A stretch of 64,000 nt of DNA from Paracoccus limosus. Lineage in GTDB: Bacteria; Pseudomonadota; Alphaproteobacteria; Rhodobacterales; Rhodobacteraceae. Location of the stretch: the NCBI RefSeq assembly GCF_009711185.1, contig NZ_WMIF01000001.1, positions 62,001 through 126,000 of the forward strand. Reading direction: 5' to 3'. Under the pieces are notes generated by a model. The model had not been told where the DNA came from and did not search any database. It worked only from the letters and a program-made list of their open reading frames with translations. This document shows positions 44,516 to 54,566 of this stretch, in pieces (the stretch's first letter is position 1; every line of letters begins with the position of its first letter). The position numbers were made by a program, and so were the translations under genes.

Positions 44516-45721
44516 ATGCCCGCGACCGCGTCCATTCGCCGAGAAGACATCCGCACCATCACCACCACCGCCGAGCTTGCCGAGTTTTGCGAACTGGCCA
44601 AGGCCCAGCCCTATGTGACGCTGGATACCGAATTCCTGCGCGAGCGGACCTATTACTCCAAGCTCTGCCTGATTCAGGCGGCGCTGCCGCCTGCCTCGGG
44701 CGCCAAGGGCGAGGCGGGGCCGGCGGTGCTGATCGACCCGCTGCTGGGCGATCTGTCGCTGGAACCGCTTTACGACCTCTTCCGCCACAAGGCGACGGTC
44801 AAGGTGTTCCACGCCGCCCGTCAGGATCTCGAAATCTTTTACCACGACGCCGGCGTCCTGCCCGATCCTTTGTTCGACACCCAGATCGCGGCCATGGTCT
44901 GCGGCTTTGGCGAACAGGTGGGCTATGAGACGCTGGTGAAAAAGATCGCCCGCCAGCCGCTGGACAAATCCTCGCGCTTTACCGACTGGTCGCACCGGCC
45001 GCTGTCGGATGCGCAGGCCGCCTATGCGCTGGCCGATGTGACGCATCTGCGCGCGATCTACGAATTCCTTGCCAGCCAGCTGCAAAAGACCGGCCGCGCT
45101 CCCTGGCTTCAGGAAGAGGTCGCGGTGCTTCTGAACCCCGAAACCTATATCACCCGCCCCGAAGAGGCGTGGGAGCGCGTGCGCACCCGCTCGGGTTCGC
45201 CGCGCTTTCTGGCCGTGGTGCGCGAGCTGGCGCGGTTCCGCGAGACCTATGCACAGGAACGCGACATCCCCCGTGCCCGTGTCTACAAGGATGACGCGCT
45301 GATCGAGCTGGCCTCGACCAAGCCGCTGACCGAGGCGGATCTGGGCAAGTCGCGGCTGCTTTTGCGCGATGCCCGGCGCGGCGACATCGCCAATGGCATC
45401 CTTGCGGCGGTCAAGGTCGGGCTTGAAACCAAGGACCTGCCCAAACCCGCGCCCGAGGAACAGGGCCGGCCGGGAAATGCGGCGCTGGCCGATTTGCTGC
45501 GCGTGCTGCTGAAGGCCAAGTCGGACGAGGCGGGCGTTGCCCCGCGCCTGATCGCCTCGGCGGCCGATCTTGATGCCATCGCCTCGGGGGCACGCGATCT
45601 GCCGGCGCTTTGCGGCTGGCGGGCCGAGGTCTTTGGTCGTGATGCCCTGCGCCTTGCCGGCGGCGAAATCGCGCTTTCGGCCATGGGCGGCGCGGTGCGC
45701 GTGGTGCAGGTGGCGGGCTAG
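44516..45721 (+). CDS. rnd: Ribonuclease D
   Basis: The 401-aa product is a DEDD 3'-5' exonuclease that trims tRNA ends. Exo I is DTEFLRERTYY near 37-47, Exo II KVFHAARQDLEIFY, Exo III YALADVTHL. An HRDC-type helical domain lies at ~205-290 (RELARFRETYAQERDIPRARVYKDDAL). Length is typical of alphaproteobacterial RNase D. Confidence 0.95.
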   Translation: MPATASIRREDIRTITTTAELAEFCELAKAQPYVTLDTEFLRERTYYSKLCLIQAALPPASGAKGEAGPAVLIDPLLGDLSLEPLYDLFRHKATVKVFHAARQDLEIFYHDAGVLPDPLFDTQIAAMVCGFGEQVGYETLVKKIARQPLDKSSRFTDWSHRPLSDAQAAYALADVTHLRAIYEFLASQLQKTGRAPWLQEEVAVLLNPETYITRPEEAWERVRTRSGSPRFLAVVRELARFRETYAQERDIPRARVYKDDALIELASTKPLTEADLGKSRLLLRDARRGDIANGILAAVKVGLETKDLPKPAPEEQGRPGNAALADLLRVLLKAKSDEAGVAPRLIASAADLDAIASGARDLPALCGWRAEVFGRDALRLAGGEIALSAMGGAVRVVQVAG

Positions 45722-45771
45722 ACCCCGGGGCTACGGGTTGCGCGCGCCATCCCGGCGCCGCGCCCGCTGCC

Positions 45772-46086
45772 CTATTTCCGCGCGGCCTTCTCGGCGATGC
45801 CCGACACACCTTCGCGGCGGTCGAGTTCCGCCTCGACGTCGGCCAGTGTTACCCCACGCGCGGCCAGCATGACCAGCAGATGGTAAAGCGCATCCGCCGC
45901 CTCGCTGATCAGCTTGGCGCGGTCGCCCTTGACCGCCTCGATGATCGCCTCGACGGCCTCTTCCCCGAATTTCTCGGCGCATTTCTCGGGGCCCTTGGCC
46001 AGCAGCTTGGCGGTCCAGCTGCTGTCGGGATCGGCAAATTTGCGGTCCTCGATGGTCGCGGCCAGTCGGTGCAGTCCAGTGCTCAT
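45772..46086 (-). CDS. hisE: Phosphoribosyl-ATP pyrophosphatase
   Basis: ATG at 46086 overlaps the hisF stop (ATGA); 104 aa. Second step of histidine synthesis, PR-ATP to PR-AMP. The MazG-like signature is visible: [21 protein letters not shown] and [19 protein letters not shown]. Last in hisA-hisF-hisE. Confidence 0.94.
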   Translation of the reverse strand: MSTGLHRLAATIEDRKFADPDSSWTAKLLAKGPEKCAEKFGEEAVEAIIEAVKGDRAKLISEAADALYHLLVMLAARGVTLADVEAELDRREGVSGIAEKAARK

Positions 46087-46844
46087 ATCAGCCTCACGGG
46101 GATGCCGGCGGCCGCCATATGTTCCTTGGCCTCGCGCACCGAAAAGGTTCCAAAGTGAAAGATCGAGGCCGCCAGCACCGCGCTCGCATGGCCTTCCAGC
46201 ACACCCTCGGCCAGATGCTCCAGCGCACCGACCCCGCCCGAGGCGATGACCGGCACATTGACCGCATCGGCCACGGCCCGGGTCAGCGGGATATTGAAGC
46301 CGGATTTGGTGCCGTCGCGGTCCATGCTGGTCAGCAGGATCTCGCCCGCCCCCTTGGCGGCGACGGTGCGGGCGAATTCCACCGCGTCGATGCCGGTGGG
46401 CTTGCGCCCGCCATGGGTAAAGATCTCCCACTTGCCCGGCGCCACGGTCTTGGCGTCGATGGCGCAGACGATGCACTGGCTGCCAAAGCGGTCGGCGGCC
46501 TCGGCGATCACATCGGGATTGGCCAAGGCGGCGGAATTGAAGCTGACCTTGTCGGCCCCGGCCAGCAGCAGCGCGCGCACATCGTGATGGCTGCGCACGC
46601 CGCCGCCCACGGTCAGCGGCACGAAACAGGCCTCGGCGGTGCGGGTGACCAGATCGAACATGGTGCCGCGGTTTTCATGCGTGGCATGGATGTCCAGAAA
46701 ACAGATCTCGTCGGCCCCCGCCGCATCATAGGCGCGCGCGGCCTGAACCGGATCACCGGCATCGACCAGATCGACAAAATTCACGCCCTTGACCACGCGG
46801 CCGTCGGCCACGTCAAGGCAGGGGATCACGCGGGTCTTCAGCAT
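46083..46844 (-). CDS. hisF: Imidazole glycerol phosphate synthase cyclase subunit
   Basis: The start at 46844 ([20 protein letters not shown]) gives 253 aa. TIM-barrel half of IGP synthase, using ammonia from HisH. Motifs: catalytic Asp11 in [43 protein letters not shown] (second Asp), [13 protein letters not shown]. Confidence 0.96.
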   Translation of the reverse strand: MLKTRVIPCLDVADGRVVKGVNFVDLVDAGDPVQAARAYDAAGADEICFLDIHATHENRGTMFDLVTRTAEACFVPLTVGGGVRSHHDVRALLLAGADKVSFNSAALANPDVIAEAADRFGSQCIVCAIDAKTVAPGKWEIFTHGGRKPTGIDAVEFARTVAAKGAGEILLTSMDRDGTKSGFNIPLTRAVADAVNVPVIASGGVGALEHLAEGVLEGHASAVLAASIFHFGTFSVREAKEHMAAAGIPVRLI

Positions 46845-46854
46845 CCTCGGCCTC

Positions 46855-47571
46855 TCATGCCAGCGCGCGCAGCGCCTCGCCCAGATTGATCGCGCCATCA
46901 TAAAGCGCCCGGCCCGAAATCGCCCCCGCGATCACATGCGTGTCGCGCAGTGCCAGCAGGTCCTGCATCGCGCTGACCCCGCCCGAGGCGATGACCGGAA
47001 TCGTCACCGCCCGCGCCAAGGCCTCGGTCGCGGGGATGTTCGGCCCCTGCATGGCGCCGTCGCGGTCGATGTCGGTATAGATGATCGCGGCCACGCCCAC
47101 ATCCTCGAACTGCCGCGCCAGATCGGTCGCCATCACGTCGGTTTCCTCGGCCCAGCCGCGCGTGGCGACCCGGCCGGCGCGGGCGTCGATGCCGACGGCG
47201 ATCTTGCCGGGGAAGGCCAGCGCCGCCTCGCGCACCAGCGCGGGGTTCTCGACCGCGACCGTGCCCAGGATGACGCGGGCCAGCCCCCGCTCCAGCCATG
47301 TCTCGATGGTGGCCATGTCGCGGATGCCGCCGCCCAGCTGCGCCGGAACCGAGACCGAGGCCAGGATCGCCTCGACCGCCGCGCCATTGACCGGCTTGCC
47401 GGCAAAGGCGCCGTTCAGATCGACCAGATGCAACCATTGCGCACCCGCCTCCTGAAAAGCCAGCGCCTGCGCCGCCGGGTCAGAGCCGAACACCGTCGCC
47501 GCCTCCATGTCGCCACGCAGCAGCCGCACGCAATTGCCGTCCTTGAGGTCGATGGCGGGATAAAGGATCAT
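46855..47571 (-). CDS. hisA: ProFAR isomerase (HisA)
   Basis: The start at 47571 ([12 protein letters not shown]) gives 238 aa. It isomerises ProFAR to PRFAR. TIM barrel with Asp8 in [49 protein letters not shown] (second catalytic Asp) and [10 protein letters not shown]. Ten bases separate its stop from the hisF start. Confidence 0.96.
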   Translation of the reverse strand: MILYPAIDLKDGNCVRLLRGDMEAATVFGSDPAAQALAFQEAGAQWLHLVDLNGAFAGKPVNGAAVEAILASVSVPAQLGGGIRDMATIETWLERGLARVILGTVAVENPALVREAALAFPGKIAVGIDARAGRVATRGWAEETDVMATDLARQFEDVGVAAIIYTDIDRDGAMQGPNIPATEALARAVTIPVIASGGVSAMQDLLALRDTHVIAGAISGRALYDGAINLGEALRALA

Positions 47572-47694
47572 CGTCTCACTCCTGATCGTTGGCGCCCCTT
47601 TGCCACAGTCGCGGCCGATCCGCAAACGCCACGTCGGGCTTGATCAGCGGGCACGCGCCCGGCCATTCTCTGCCGTGACAAGCGGAGGAATCAC

Positions 47695-48081
47695 ATGAAA
47701 TCACCGGCACTGGCGGCGGCATTCGCGCTGATCGCAGGCGCGGCCATGGCGGATGGCATCTCGGGCACCTTCCGCACCCAGCCCAATGATCAGGGTCAGG
47801 CGGGGCTGGTCGAATTCTATGACTGCGGCGGCAAATATTGCGGCAAGCTGATCAAAAGCTTCGACAAGGCCGGCGCCGAGCTGAAGACCAAAAACACCGG
47901 CAAGAACATCGTCGCGAATATGACCGACAATGGCGGCGGCAGCTTCTCGGGTGGCACGATCTGGGATCCCGGTGCCGACCGGACCTATCGCTCCAAGATG
48001 GTGCTCAGCGGCAATACGCTCAAGGTCTCGGGCTGCATCGCGGTCTTTTGCCGAACCCAGACTTGGACCCGCGCCAGGTAG
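47695..48081 (+). CDS. Secreted DUF2147 protein
   Basis: The 128-aa product has a signal peptide (residues 1-19, ending AMA). The mature domain shows GLVEFYDCGGKYCGKL, GGTIWDPGADRTYRSKM, LKVSGCIAVFC, as in DUF2147. Four Cys in two pairs suggest disulfide-linked export. It lies on the + strand between hisA and hisH, opposite to both. Confidence 0.85.
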   Translation: MKSPALAAAFALIAGAAMADGISGTFRTQPNDQGQAGLVEFYDCGGKYCGKLIKSFDKAGAELKTKNTGKNIVANMTDNGGGSFSGGTIWDPGADRTYRSKMVLSGNTLKVSGCIAVFCRTQTWTRAR

Positions 48082-48104
48082 CTTCTTTCGTGCGCAAATA
48101 TCCC
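48081..48104 (-). repeat. Dispersed GGGTATTTGG-like motif, divergent copy 3
   Basis: On the minus strand GGGATATTTG then CGCACGAAAGAAG, between DUF2147 and hisH. It shares the GGG-TATTTG core and the A/G-rich tail with the copies at 31250 and 39176. Confidence 0.45.
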
Positions 48105-48138
48105 GGGGTCCGGGGCAGAGCCCCGGTCCCAAGGCCGC

Positions 48139-48768
48139 TCAGGGACGCCAGCGCAGGAAATTGCCGATGATGCGCAGCCCGACTGCCTGCGATTTCTCGG
48201 GATGGAACTGGGTGCCGATGATATTGTCGCGCCCGACCACCGCCGTCACCGGCCCGCCGTAATCGGCGACCGCCAGCAAATGCGCGGGGTCGGTGACCCG
48301 GAACTGCCAGCTGTGCACGAAATAGGCGTGATCGCCGGTCGCGATGCCCTCCAGCACCGGATGCGGCGCCAGCACGGCCAGATCGTTCCAGCCCATATGC
48401 GGCACCTTCAGCCCCGGCGCGGTGATGGCGTCGATCTCGCCACCGATCCAGCCAAGGCCGGCCGTGTCGCGATATTCATGGCCCAGATCGGCCAGCATCT
48501 GCATGCCGACGCAGATCCCCATGAAAGGCACACCGCGCGCCAGCACCGCCTCGCGCAGCGCCTCGACCATGCCCGGCACCGCATCCAGCGCCGCCTTGCA
48601 GGCCGGAAATGCCCCGTCACCCGGCAGCACGATGCGTTCGGCCCGCGCCACCACCTCGGGATCCGAGGTCACCACCACCTCGGCCCCGGTCTCGCGCCCC
48701 ATCAGGGCAAAGGCCTTTTCCGCCGAATGCAGGTTGCCGCTGTCGTAATCGACCAGCGCGACGCGCAT
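48139..48768 (-). CDS. hisH: Imidazole glycerol phosphate synthase glutaminase subunit
   Basis: The start was taken as the ATG at 48768, overlapping the hisB stop (TGATG); a GTG one codon upstream is possible. 209 aa. Class I amidotransferase: catalytic Cys in FMGICVGMQML, oxyanion region LPGDGAF, and His/Glu in TQFHPEKSQ. It makes ammonia for HisF. Note that it is separated from hisA by an opposed gene. Confidence 0.95.
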   Translation of the reverse strand: MRVALVDYDSGNLHSAEKAFALMGRETGAEVVVTSDPEVVARAERIVLPGDGAFPACKAALDAVPGMVEALREAVLARGVPFMGICVGMQMLADLGHEYRDTAGLGWIGGEIDAITAPGLKVPHMGWNDLAVLAPHPVLEGIATGDHAYFVHSWQFRVTDPAHLLAVADYGGPVTAVVGRDNIIGTQFHPEKSQAVGLRIIGNFLRWRP

Positions 48769-49355
48769 CACAGCGCCCCCTTGGTCGAGGGCAGCACGCC
48801 CGCCATGCGCGGATCGGGCTCGACCGCCTCGCGCAGCGCACGGGCCACGGCCTTGAAGGCCGCCTCGGCGATGTGATGGCTGTTGAAGCCGTGGATGCGG
48901 TCCACATGCAGCGTCACCCCGCCATGGGTGCTGATCGCCTGAAAGAACTCGCGCACCAGTTGGGTGTCGAATGTGCCGATCTTTTCGGTCGGGAAATCGA
49001 CGTTCCAGACCAGATAGGCACGCCCCGACAGATCCAGCGCCGCCGCGACCTGCGCATCATCCATCGCCAGATGAAAGCGGCCATAGCGGCGGATGCCCTT
49101 CTTGTCGCCCAAAGCCTGCACCAGCGCCTGACCGATGGCGATGCCGGTGTCCTCGACGGTGTGGTGATCGTCCACATGCAGATCGCCTGTGGCGCGGATG
49201 GTCAGGTCGATCAGCGAATGCCGCGACAGCTGGTCCAGCATATGGTCGAAAAACCCGACCCCGGTCTGGTTGTCGTAACGACCGCTGCCGTCCAGATCCA
49301 GGGTGACCTCGATCTGCGTCTCGGCGGTCTTGCGGCTGATGGTGGCGCGGCGCAT
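48768..49355 (-). CDS. hisB: Imidazoleglycerol-phosphate dehydratase
   Basis: The 195-aa product is the single-domain HisB. Two half-repeats carry the Mn-binding His/Glu motifs: [30 protein letters not shown], then [11 protein letters not shown] and [12 protein letters not shown]. Terminates overlapping hisH. Confidence 0.96.
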   Translation of the reverse strand: MRRATISRKTAETQIEVTLDLDGSGRYDNQTGVGFFDHMLDQLSRHSLIDLTIRATGDLHVDDHHTVEDTGIAIGQALVQALGDKKGIRRYGRFHLAMDDAQVAAALDLSGRAYLVWNVDFPTEKIGTFDTQLVREFFQAISTHGGVTLHVDRIHGFNSHHIAEAAFKAVARALREAVEPDPRMAGVLPSTKGAL

Positions 49356-49474
49356 CTCGTCTCCTCATGCAGGCTCGGCCCGCTTATAGGCGGGCGCGGC
49401 GCGGCTGAAAAGCCGGGCGTGATCCCGGCCGTCGCTGCCCTATCGCTGCGGAAAGCCGCCGCCGTTCTTGTCAT

Positions 49475-50137
49475 ATGGCCGCCGCGATGCCAGAAAGTCA
49501 GGAAACCCCGAGCGCCCGAAAGGAACTCCGGCTGATGAAAGACGACCTCAACGCCAGCGAAAAGCGGCTGATCGCCGCGCTCGACCGGATCGACCAGATC
49601 ATAGATCGCGCCGCCCGGCCAGAAGCCGCGCCCGTCGCCGCACCCGATGCGGATGCCCTGCGGGACGCTCTGGAGGAAACCCGTCGCCTGTCGGACGCCC
49701 TGACCGGGCAAGAGGCCGCGCGGCTCGACGCCGAGGTGCGTCTGGCCGAGGCCAACAGCCGTCTGGACGAGGCCGGGGCCGAGGCTTCCCGGCTGGCCGC
49801 CGCCAATGCCGCTCTGGCCGAGGCCAATGCCGCCCTGCTGGCCGGCACCCCCGGTGCTGCCGAGATCCGGCAGGCCTTCGAGGCCGAACTGGACGCCCTG
49901 CGCGCCGCCCGTGCCGCCGAAATGGGGCAGGTGGGCGATATCCTTGGCACGCTCGACCGCCTGCTGGCGACCGATATCGCGCCCGAAGCCCCCGCCGCGC
50001 CCCGCCGCGAACCGGCGCAACCGGCCATGGTGGAAACCCCCATGCCGATCGAAACCGCGTCGATCGAAACCGCATCCGGCGAGCCGGCCCCGACCACGGG
50101 CGCGCCGGCCGACCGCACATCCGCCAGCGAGGACTGA
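49475..50137 (+). CDS. Coiled-coil protein upstream of zapA
   Basis: The 220-aa product (inner ATGs at 49487 or 49535 are possible starts) is helical and charged. Residues 25-45 and 60-155 show heptads (ALEETRRLSDALTGQEAARLDAEVRLAEA), and a Pro/Glu/Thr-rich tail follows. It ends three bases before the zapA ATG, so the two are translationally linked. A role in division, as a scaffold of FtsZ-associated proteins, is suggested by context only. Confidence 0.7.
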   Translation: MAAAMPESQETPSARKELRLMKDDLNASEKRLIAALDRIDQIIDRAARPEAAPVAAPDADALRDALEETRRLSDALTGQEAARLDAEVRLAEANSRLDEAGAEASRLAAANAALAEANAALLAGTPGAAEIRQAFEAELDALRAARAAEMGQVGDILGTLDRLLATDIAPEAPAAPRREPAQPAMVETPMPIETASIETASGEPAPTTGAPADRTSASED

Positions 50138-50139
50138 TC

Positions 50140-50502
50140 ATGGCACAGGTGGATTTCTTCATCGGCAACAAGAACTACAGCCTGACCTGCCAAGAGGGCG
50201 AGGAACGCCTGCTGAAACGCGCCGCATCGCTTTTCGATGCCGAGGCGCAGGCGATTCTGGAACAGGCCGGCCGCATGCCCGAACCGCGGCTGCTGCTGCT
50301 GGCCGGGCTGATGCTGGGCGAACGCGCCGCCGCGCTCGAAGACCGGCTGTCCTCGCTGGAACGCGAGCTGAACCGCATCAAGACCAACCCGCCGCGGGTC
50401 GAGGTGCCGGTGGTGCCGCCCAGCCTCTCCGAGGCCATGGCGGAACTGGCCGCCCGCGCCGAGGCCCTGGCGCAAAAGGCCGAAGACCAGCTTTCCGCCT
50501 GA
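50140..50502 (+). CDS. zapA: Cell-division protein ZapA
   Basis: ATG at 50140; 120 aa. The N-terminal fold VDFFIGNKNYSLTCQEGEERLLKRAASLFDAEA and the C-terminal coiled coil match ZapA, which bundles FtsZ filaments at midcell. The final ~35 residues are an Ala/Glu-rich helix. It pairs with the coiled-coil gene upstream. Confidence 0.9.
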   Translation: MAQVDFFIGNKNYSLTCQEGEERLLKRAASLFDAEAQAILEQAGRMPEPRLLLLAGLMLGERAAALEDRLSSLERELNRIKTNPPRVEVPVVPPSLSEAMAELAARAEALAQKAEDQLSA

Positions 50503-50511
50503 GACCCCCGC

Positions 50512-51345
50512 TCAGCCCAGCCGCAGCACCATCGCGCCCATGGCGATGATCGCGGCTGCGGCGATCCGCTGCGCGCCGACGCGTTCATGCAGCACCAGCC
50601 CCGAAATCAGCGTGCCGAACAGGATCGAGGTCTCGCGCAGCGCCGAAACCGTGGCCACCGGCGCCAGCGTCATCGCCCAAAGCGCCAGCCCATATGAGGC
50701 CGAGGTGCCGATGCCGCCGATCAGCCCGGTCGCGGCATGGCGGCGCAGATCGGCGCGAAAGGCCGCGCGGCGAAACAGCAGCGCCCAGCCCAGAAAGGGC
50801 AGGCCGGTCAGCAGAAAGATCCAGAACGCATAGCCCGCCGGCGCCCCCGACAGCCGCACGCCGATGCCATCGACCAGCGTATAGCCGGCGATCACCCCGG
50901 CATTGGCCAAGGCCAGCCCGATGCCGCGCCGCCCCGTGCCCCGCCCGGCCAGCGCCATGCCCAGCACCCCCGCGCAGATGATGGCCACGCCCAGCGCGGC
51001 ATGCAGGCCCAGCCGCTCGTGCAGCAGCACCAGACTGGCCAGCGCCACCAACAGCGGCGCTGCCCCGCGCATGACCGGATAGGCCAGGCTCATCTCGGCG
51101 ACATGATAGATGCGGGCCACCATCAGGAAATAGACGCCCTGCAGCAGCACCGAGATCAGGATATAGGGCCAGCTTGCCTGCGCCGGCTGGGCGACAAAGG
51201 GCAGCACCACCGCCGCGATGGCCGAGGCGAAACAGGCGATCAGCGTCGTCGACATCAGCTTGTCGCGCCCGCTCTTGACCAGCGCGTTCCAGCCTGCGTG
51301 CAGGGCGGCGGCAAAGAGCACCGTGGCAAAGGCAGGCAGGCTCAT
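50512..51345 (-). CDS. DMT-superfamily transporter
   Basis: The 277-aa product has about ten membrane helices in two EamA-type halves (LHAGWNALVKSGRDKL; AYPVMRGAAPLLVAL). Convergent with zapA at 9 bases. Substrate unknown. It differs clearly from the EamA protein at 32829 and belongs to a separate DMT subgroup. Confidence 0.85.
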   Translation of the reverse strand: MSLPAFATVLFAAALHAGWNALVKSGRDKLMSTTLIACFASAIAAVVLPFVAQPAQASWPYILISVLLQGVYFLMVARIYHVAEMSLAYPVMRGAAPLLVALASLVLLHERLGLHAALGVAIICAGVLGMALAGRGTGRRGIGLALANAGVIAGYTLVDGIGVRLSGAPAGYAFWIFLLTGLPFLGWALLFRRAAFRADLRRHAATGLIGGIGTSASYGLALWAMTLAPVATVSALRETSILFGTLISGLVLHERVGAQRIAAAAIIAMGAMVLRLG

Positions 51346-51669
51346 CGGGGCAGGTGCATCGCGGGCGGGCGCATGGGGGACGGGTCTTTCGGCAGGGGCA
51401 ACCGGCCGGCAAGCTGCGGCAAAGCCCGTCCGGCGGCAAGACCGATCCGCAGCGGCAAAACCCCGCGATTCTGCCCGTCACGCGGCTGTATGCGCCCCAT
51501 CATGCCCGCCGGCTTCGCGCAGGAACCCGGTCTAGCGCCTTGAATTGTAATGACAATAAAAACGACAGACAAACACGCGTTTTTTCTTGAAATAAACGAT
51601 AAAGGCTGTCGTAATTAGGGAATATGGACCGGCACCTGCCTGCCGGTCTGGTTACAAGGAAAGATTGTC
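51346..51669. other. 324-base gap upstream of the sulfate operon
   Basis: The first ~190 bases are GC-rich without a convincing gene. The last ~130 bases (about 51540-51620) are AT-rich, with TTGAAA at 51587-51592 and TAATTA at 51612-51617, 19 bases apart, which may be part of the sulfate promoter. Short GACA/TGTC words suggest regulator contact. No consensus is claimed. Confidence 0.45.
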
Positions 51670-52815
51670 ATGATTCGCACGATTCGCGTGAACGATACCC
51701 AGCTTGCGCATGGTCGCGTCACCCATCGCCATCTTGATGGGCGCCTGACCGTGCAGGACGGCACCAAGTCGATGACCGGCTATCCGCTGCGTCCGGGCCT
51801 GTTGCAACGTTGCCTGGGTTTCGCGGTCCGGCGCAATCTGGCGGTGGCGCTGATGCTGGGCGGTCTGGCGCTCGGGGGCACGCAGGCCCGCGCCGACAAC
51901 AGCCTGCTGAACGTCAGCTATGACCCGACGCGCGAGCTCTATCGTGACGTGAACGCGGCCTTTGCCAAGGAATGGGAGGCGGCGGGCCACAAGGCACCCA
52001 GCATCGAAAGCTCGCATGGTGGCTCGGGCGCGCAGGCGCGGGCGGTGATCGACGGGCTCAAGGCGCAGGTGGTGACACTGGCGCTGGCCTCGGACATCGA
52101 CAAGATCGCCGAAAAGGGCCTTCTGCCCGAGGATTGGCAGTCGCGCCTGCCGCATAACTCCTCGCCCTATACCTCGACCATCGTGTTCCTCGTGCGCGAG
52201 GGCAATCCCAAGGGCATCAAGGACTGGGACGATCTGGTCAAGGACGGCGTCGAAGTCGTCACCCCGAACCCCAAGACCTCGGGCGGGGCGCGCTGGAACT
52301 ATCTGGCCGCCTGGGCCTGGGCGCAAAAGAACGGCAAGGACCCCAAGGAATTCGTGCACGAGCTGTATCAGCACGTTCCGGTGCTTGACAGCGGCGCGCG
52401 CGGCTCGACCACGACCTTCACCCAGCGCGAGATCGGCGACGTGCTGCTGGCCTGGGAAAACGAGGCCTATCTGGCGCTGAACGAACTTGGCGATGACCAG
52501 TTCGACATCGTGGTGCCCTCGGTCTCGGTCCTGGCCGAGCCGCCGGTGGCGCTGGTCGACAAGAACATCGCCGATGACGAACAAAAACAGCTCGCCACCG
52601 CCTATCTGGACTATCTCTACTCGCCCGCAGGGCAGGCGCTGGCCTTCAAGCATTACTACCGCGCATGGGATGCCAGCGCCGCCGACCCGGCCGATGTGGC
52701 GCGCTTTCCCAAGCTGGATCTGGTGACCATCGCCGATTTCGGCGGCTGGAAAAAAGCACAGCCCGAGCATTTCGGCGATGGCGGCATCTTCGACCAGATC
52801 TATTCGGGGAAATAG
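51670..52815 (+). CDS. sbp: Sulfate-binding periplasmic protein with unusually long N-terminal leader
   Basis: ATG at 51670 has AAGGAAAG upstream, giving 381 aa. The signal peptide ([20 protein letters not shown]) starts only near residue 56; another in-frame ATG at 51772 has weak ribosome site. Mature domain: [74 protein letters not shown], as in Sbp/CysP. It feeds sulfate or thiosulfate to CysTWA. The long leader is odd. Confidence 0.93.
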   Translation: MIRTIRVNDTQLAHGRVTHRHLDGRLTVQDGTKSMTGYPLRPGLLQRCLGFAVRRNLAVALMLGGLALGGTQARADNSLLNVSYDPTRELYRDVNAAFAKEWEAAGHKAPSIESSHGGSGAQARAVIDGLKAQVVTLALASDIDKIAEKGLLPEDWQSRLPHNSSPYTSTIVFLVREGNPKGIKDWDDLVKDGVEVVTPNPKTSGGARWNYLAAWAWAQKNGKDPKEFVHELYQHVPVLDSGARGSTTTFTQREIGDVLLAWENEAYLALNELGDDQFDIVVPSVSVLAEPPVALVDKNIADDEQKQLATAYLDYLYSPAGQALAFKHYYRAWDASAADPADVARFPKLDLVTIADFGGWKKAQPEHFGDGGIFDQIYSGK

Positions 52816-52818
52816 GCG

Positions 52819-53658
52819 ATGGCCCTATCGCTGAGGATCCAGAAATCCCCCATGCCCGGCTTTCGCCTGGGCATGGGCATTACGCTGGCCATGCTGTCGC
52901 TGATCGTCATCCTGCCGGTCGGCGCGCTTTTGGCCAAGGGCGCCAGCTACGGTCTTTCGGGCATCTGGGGCACGGTGAACACGCCCCGCGTCTGGGCCGC
53001 GCTTTACCTGTCGTTCCGGCTGTCCTTCTTTGCCGCGCTCTTCAACCTCGTGTTCGGGACGCTGCTGGCCTGGGTGCTGGCGCGCTATGAATTTCCCGGC
53101 CGCCGGCTGATCGACGCGCTGGTTGACCTGCCCTTTGCCCTGCCGACGGCCGTGGCGGGCATCGCGCTGACCACGCTTTACGCCCCGAACGGCGTCTTTG
53201 GCAGCGTCTTCAAATCACTGGGCATCAAGATCGCCTATACCGAATGGGGCATCCTGATCGCGCTGATCTTCGTGGGCCTGCCCTTTGTCACCCGCACCGT
53301 GCAGCCCGTCATTGACGAGATCGAGCGCGAGGTCGAGGAAGCCTCGGCCACGCTGGGCGCCGGGCGGCTTTATACCATGCGCCGCGTCATCCTGCCGGCG
53401 CTGGCGCCGGCGGCGCTCACCGGCTTTGCGCTGTCTTTGGCGCGCGCGGTCGGCGAATACGGCTCGGTCATCTTCATCGCCGGCAACCTGCCGCTGAAGA
53501 CCGAAATCGCGCCCCTCTTGATCGTCATCAAGCTGGAAGAATTCGACTATAACGGCGCGGCGGCCATCGGCCTTGCGATGCTGCTGATCTCGTTCACGAT
53601 GCTTCTGGTCATCAACCTCATCCAGATCTGGTCTCGGCGGAGGATCGGCCATGTTTGA
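52819..53658 (+). CDS. cysT: Sulfate ABC transporter permease CysT
   Basis: The 279-aa product has six membrane helices. Family marks: DLPFALPTAVAGIALTTLYAPNG, and the EAA loop REVEEASATLGAGRLYTMRRVILPAL. It starts 3 bases after sbp and overlaps cysW by 8. Pairs with CysW as the channel. Confidence 0.94.
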   Translation: MALSLRIQKSPMPGFRLGMGITLAMLSLIVILPVGALLAKGASYGLSGIWGTVNTPRVWAALYLSFRLSFFAALFNLVFGTLLAWVLARYEFPGRRLIDALVDLPFALPTAVAGIALTTLYAPNGVFGSVFKSLGIKIAYTEWGILIALIFVGLPFVTRTVQPVIDEIEREVEEASATLGAGRLYTMRRVILPALAPAALTGFALSLARAVGEYGSVIFIAGNLPLKTEIAPLLIVIKLEEFDYNGAAAIGLAMLLISFTMLLVINLIQIWSRRRIGHV

Positions 53659-54550
53659 CAGCAGCTTTCAGGAGCCCCTGCTGACCCCGACCGAGGGCAA
53701 CCGCCACCCATGGCGCCCGGCGACCGAGGAAAGCCCGCTGGTCCGTCGCATCCTGATCGCCGTGGCCGTGCTGGGTCTGGCGGTTCTGGTGGTGGCCCCC
53801 CTGGGCGTCGTCTTTGCCGAGGCGCTGGCCAAGGGCGCCGGCGCCGCCATCGCCTCGCTCGCCAGCCCCGACGCGCTGTCGGCGATCAAGCTGACGCTCT
53901 TGGTCGCGGGCATCTCGGTGCCGGTCAACGCCGTCTTTGGCGTCGCCGCCGCCTGGACCATCACCAAGTTCGATTTTCGCGGCAAGGCCTTCCTGATCAC
54001 GCTGATCGACCTGCCGTTCTCGATCTCGCCGGTGGTGGCGGGTCTGGCGCTGGTGCTGCTCTTCGGCGCCAACAGCCTGATCGGCGGCTGGCTGGTGGCG
54101 CAGGGCTTTCCGATCATCTTTGCGCTGCCGGGCATCGTGCTGGCCTCGGTCTTTGTCACCTTCCCCTTTGTGGCGCGCGAGCTGATCCCGGTGATGATCG
54201 AACAGGGCCGCACCGAGGAAGAGGCGGCGCTGACGCTGGGCGCCTCGGGCTGGCGGGTGTTTCGCACCGTGACGCTGCCCAATATCAAATGGGCGCTGCT
54301 TTACGGCGTGCTTCTGTGCAATGCCCGCGCCATGGGCGAATTCGGCGCCGTCGCCGTCGTCTCGGGCAAGATCCGCGGCCAGACCGCCACCATGCCGATC
54401 ACCATCGAGATGATGTATAACGAATATCTCTCGGTCGCGGCCTTTACCCTGGCTGCGGTGCTGGCGCTGCTTGGGCTGCTGACCCTCGCCCTCAAGACCC
54501 TTCTGGAGTGGCGTCATGCCGACCAGCTTTCCGCCATCCGTCGCCACTAA
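53651..54550 (+). CDS. cysW: Sulfate ABC transporter permease CysW
   Basis: The 299-aa product shows an N-terminal cytoplasmic segment then six helices. Motifs: [21 protein letters not shown], the EAA loop [22 protein letters not shown], and [21 protein letters not shown] near the end. Partner of CysT. Confidence 0.94.
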   Translation: MFDSSFQEPLLTPTEGNRHPWRPATEESPLVRRILIAVAVLGLAVLVVAPLGVVFAEALAKGAGAAIASLASPDALSAIKLTLLVAGISVPVNAVFGVAAAWTITKFDFRGKAFLITLIDLPFSISPVVAGLALVLLFGANSLIGGWLVAQGFPIIFALPGIVLASVFVTFPFVARELIPVMIEQGRTEEEAALTLGASGWRVFRTVTLPNIKWALLYGVLLCNARAMGEFGAVAVVSGKIRGQTATMPITIEMMYNEYLSVAAFTLAAVLALLGLLTLALKTLLEWRHADQLSAIRRH

Positions 54551-54566
54551 GTATCCGAGGTTTCCC

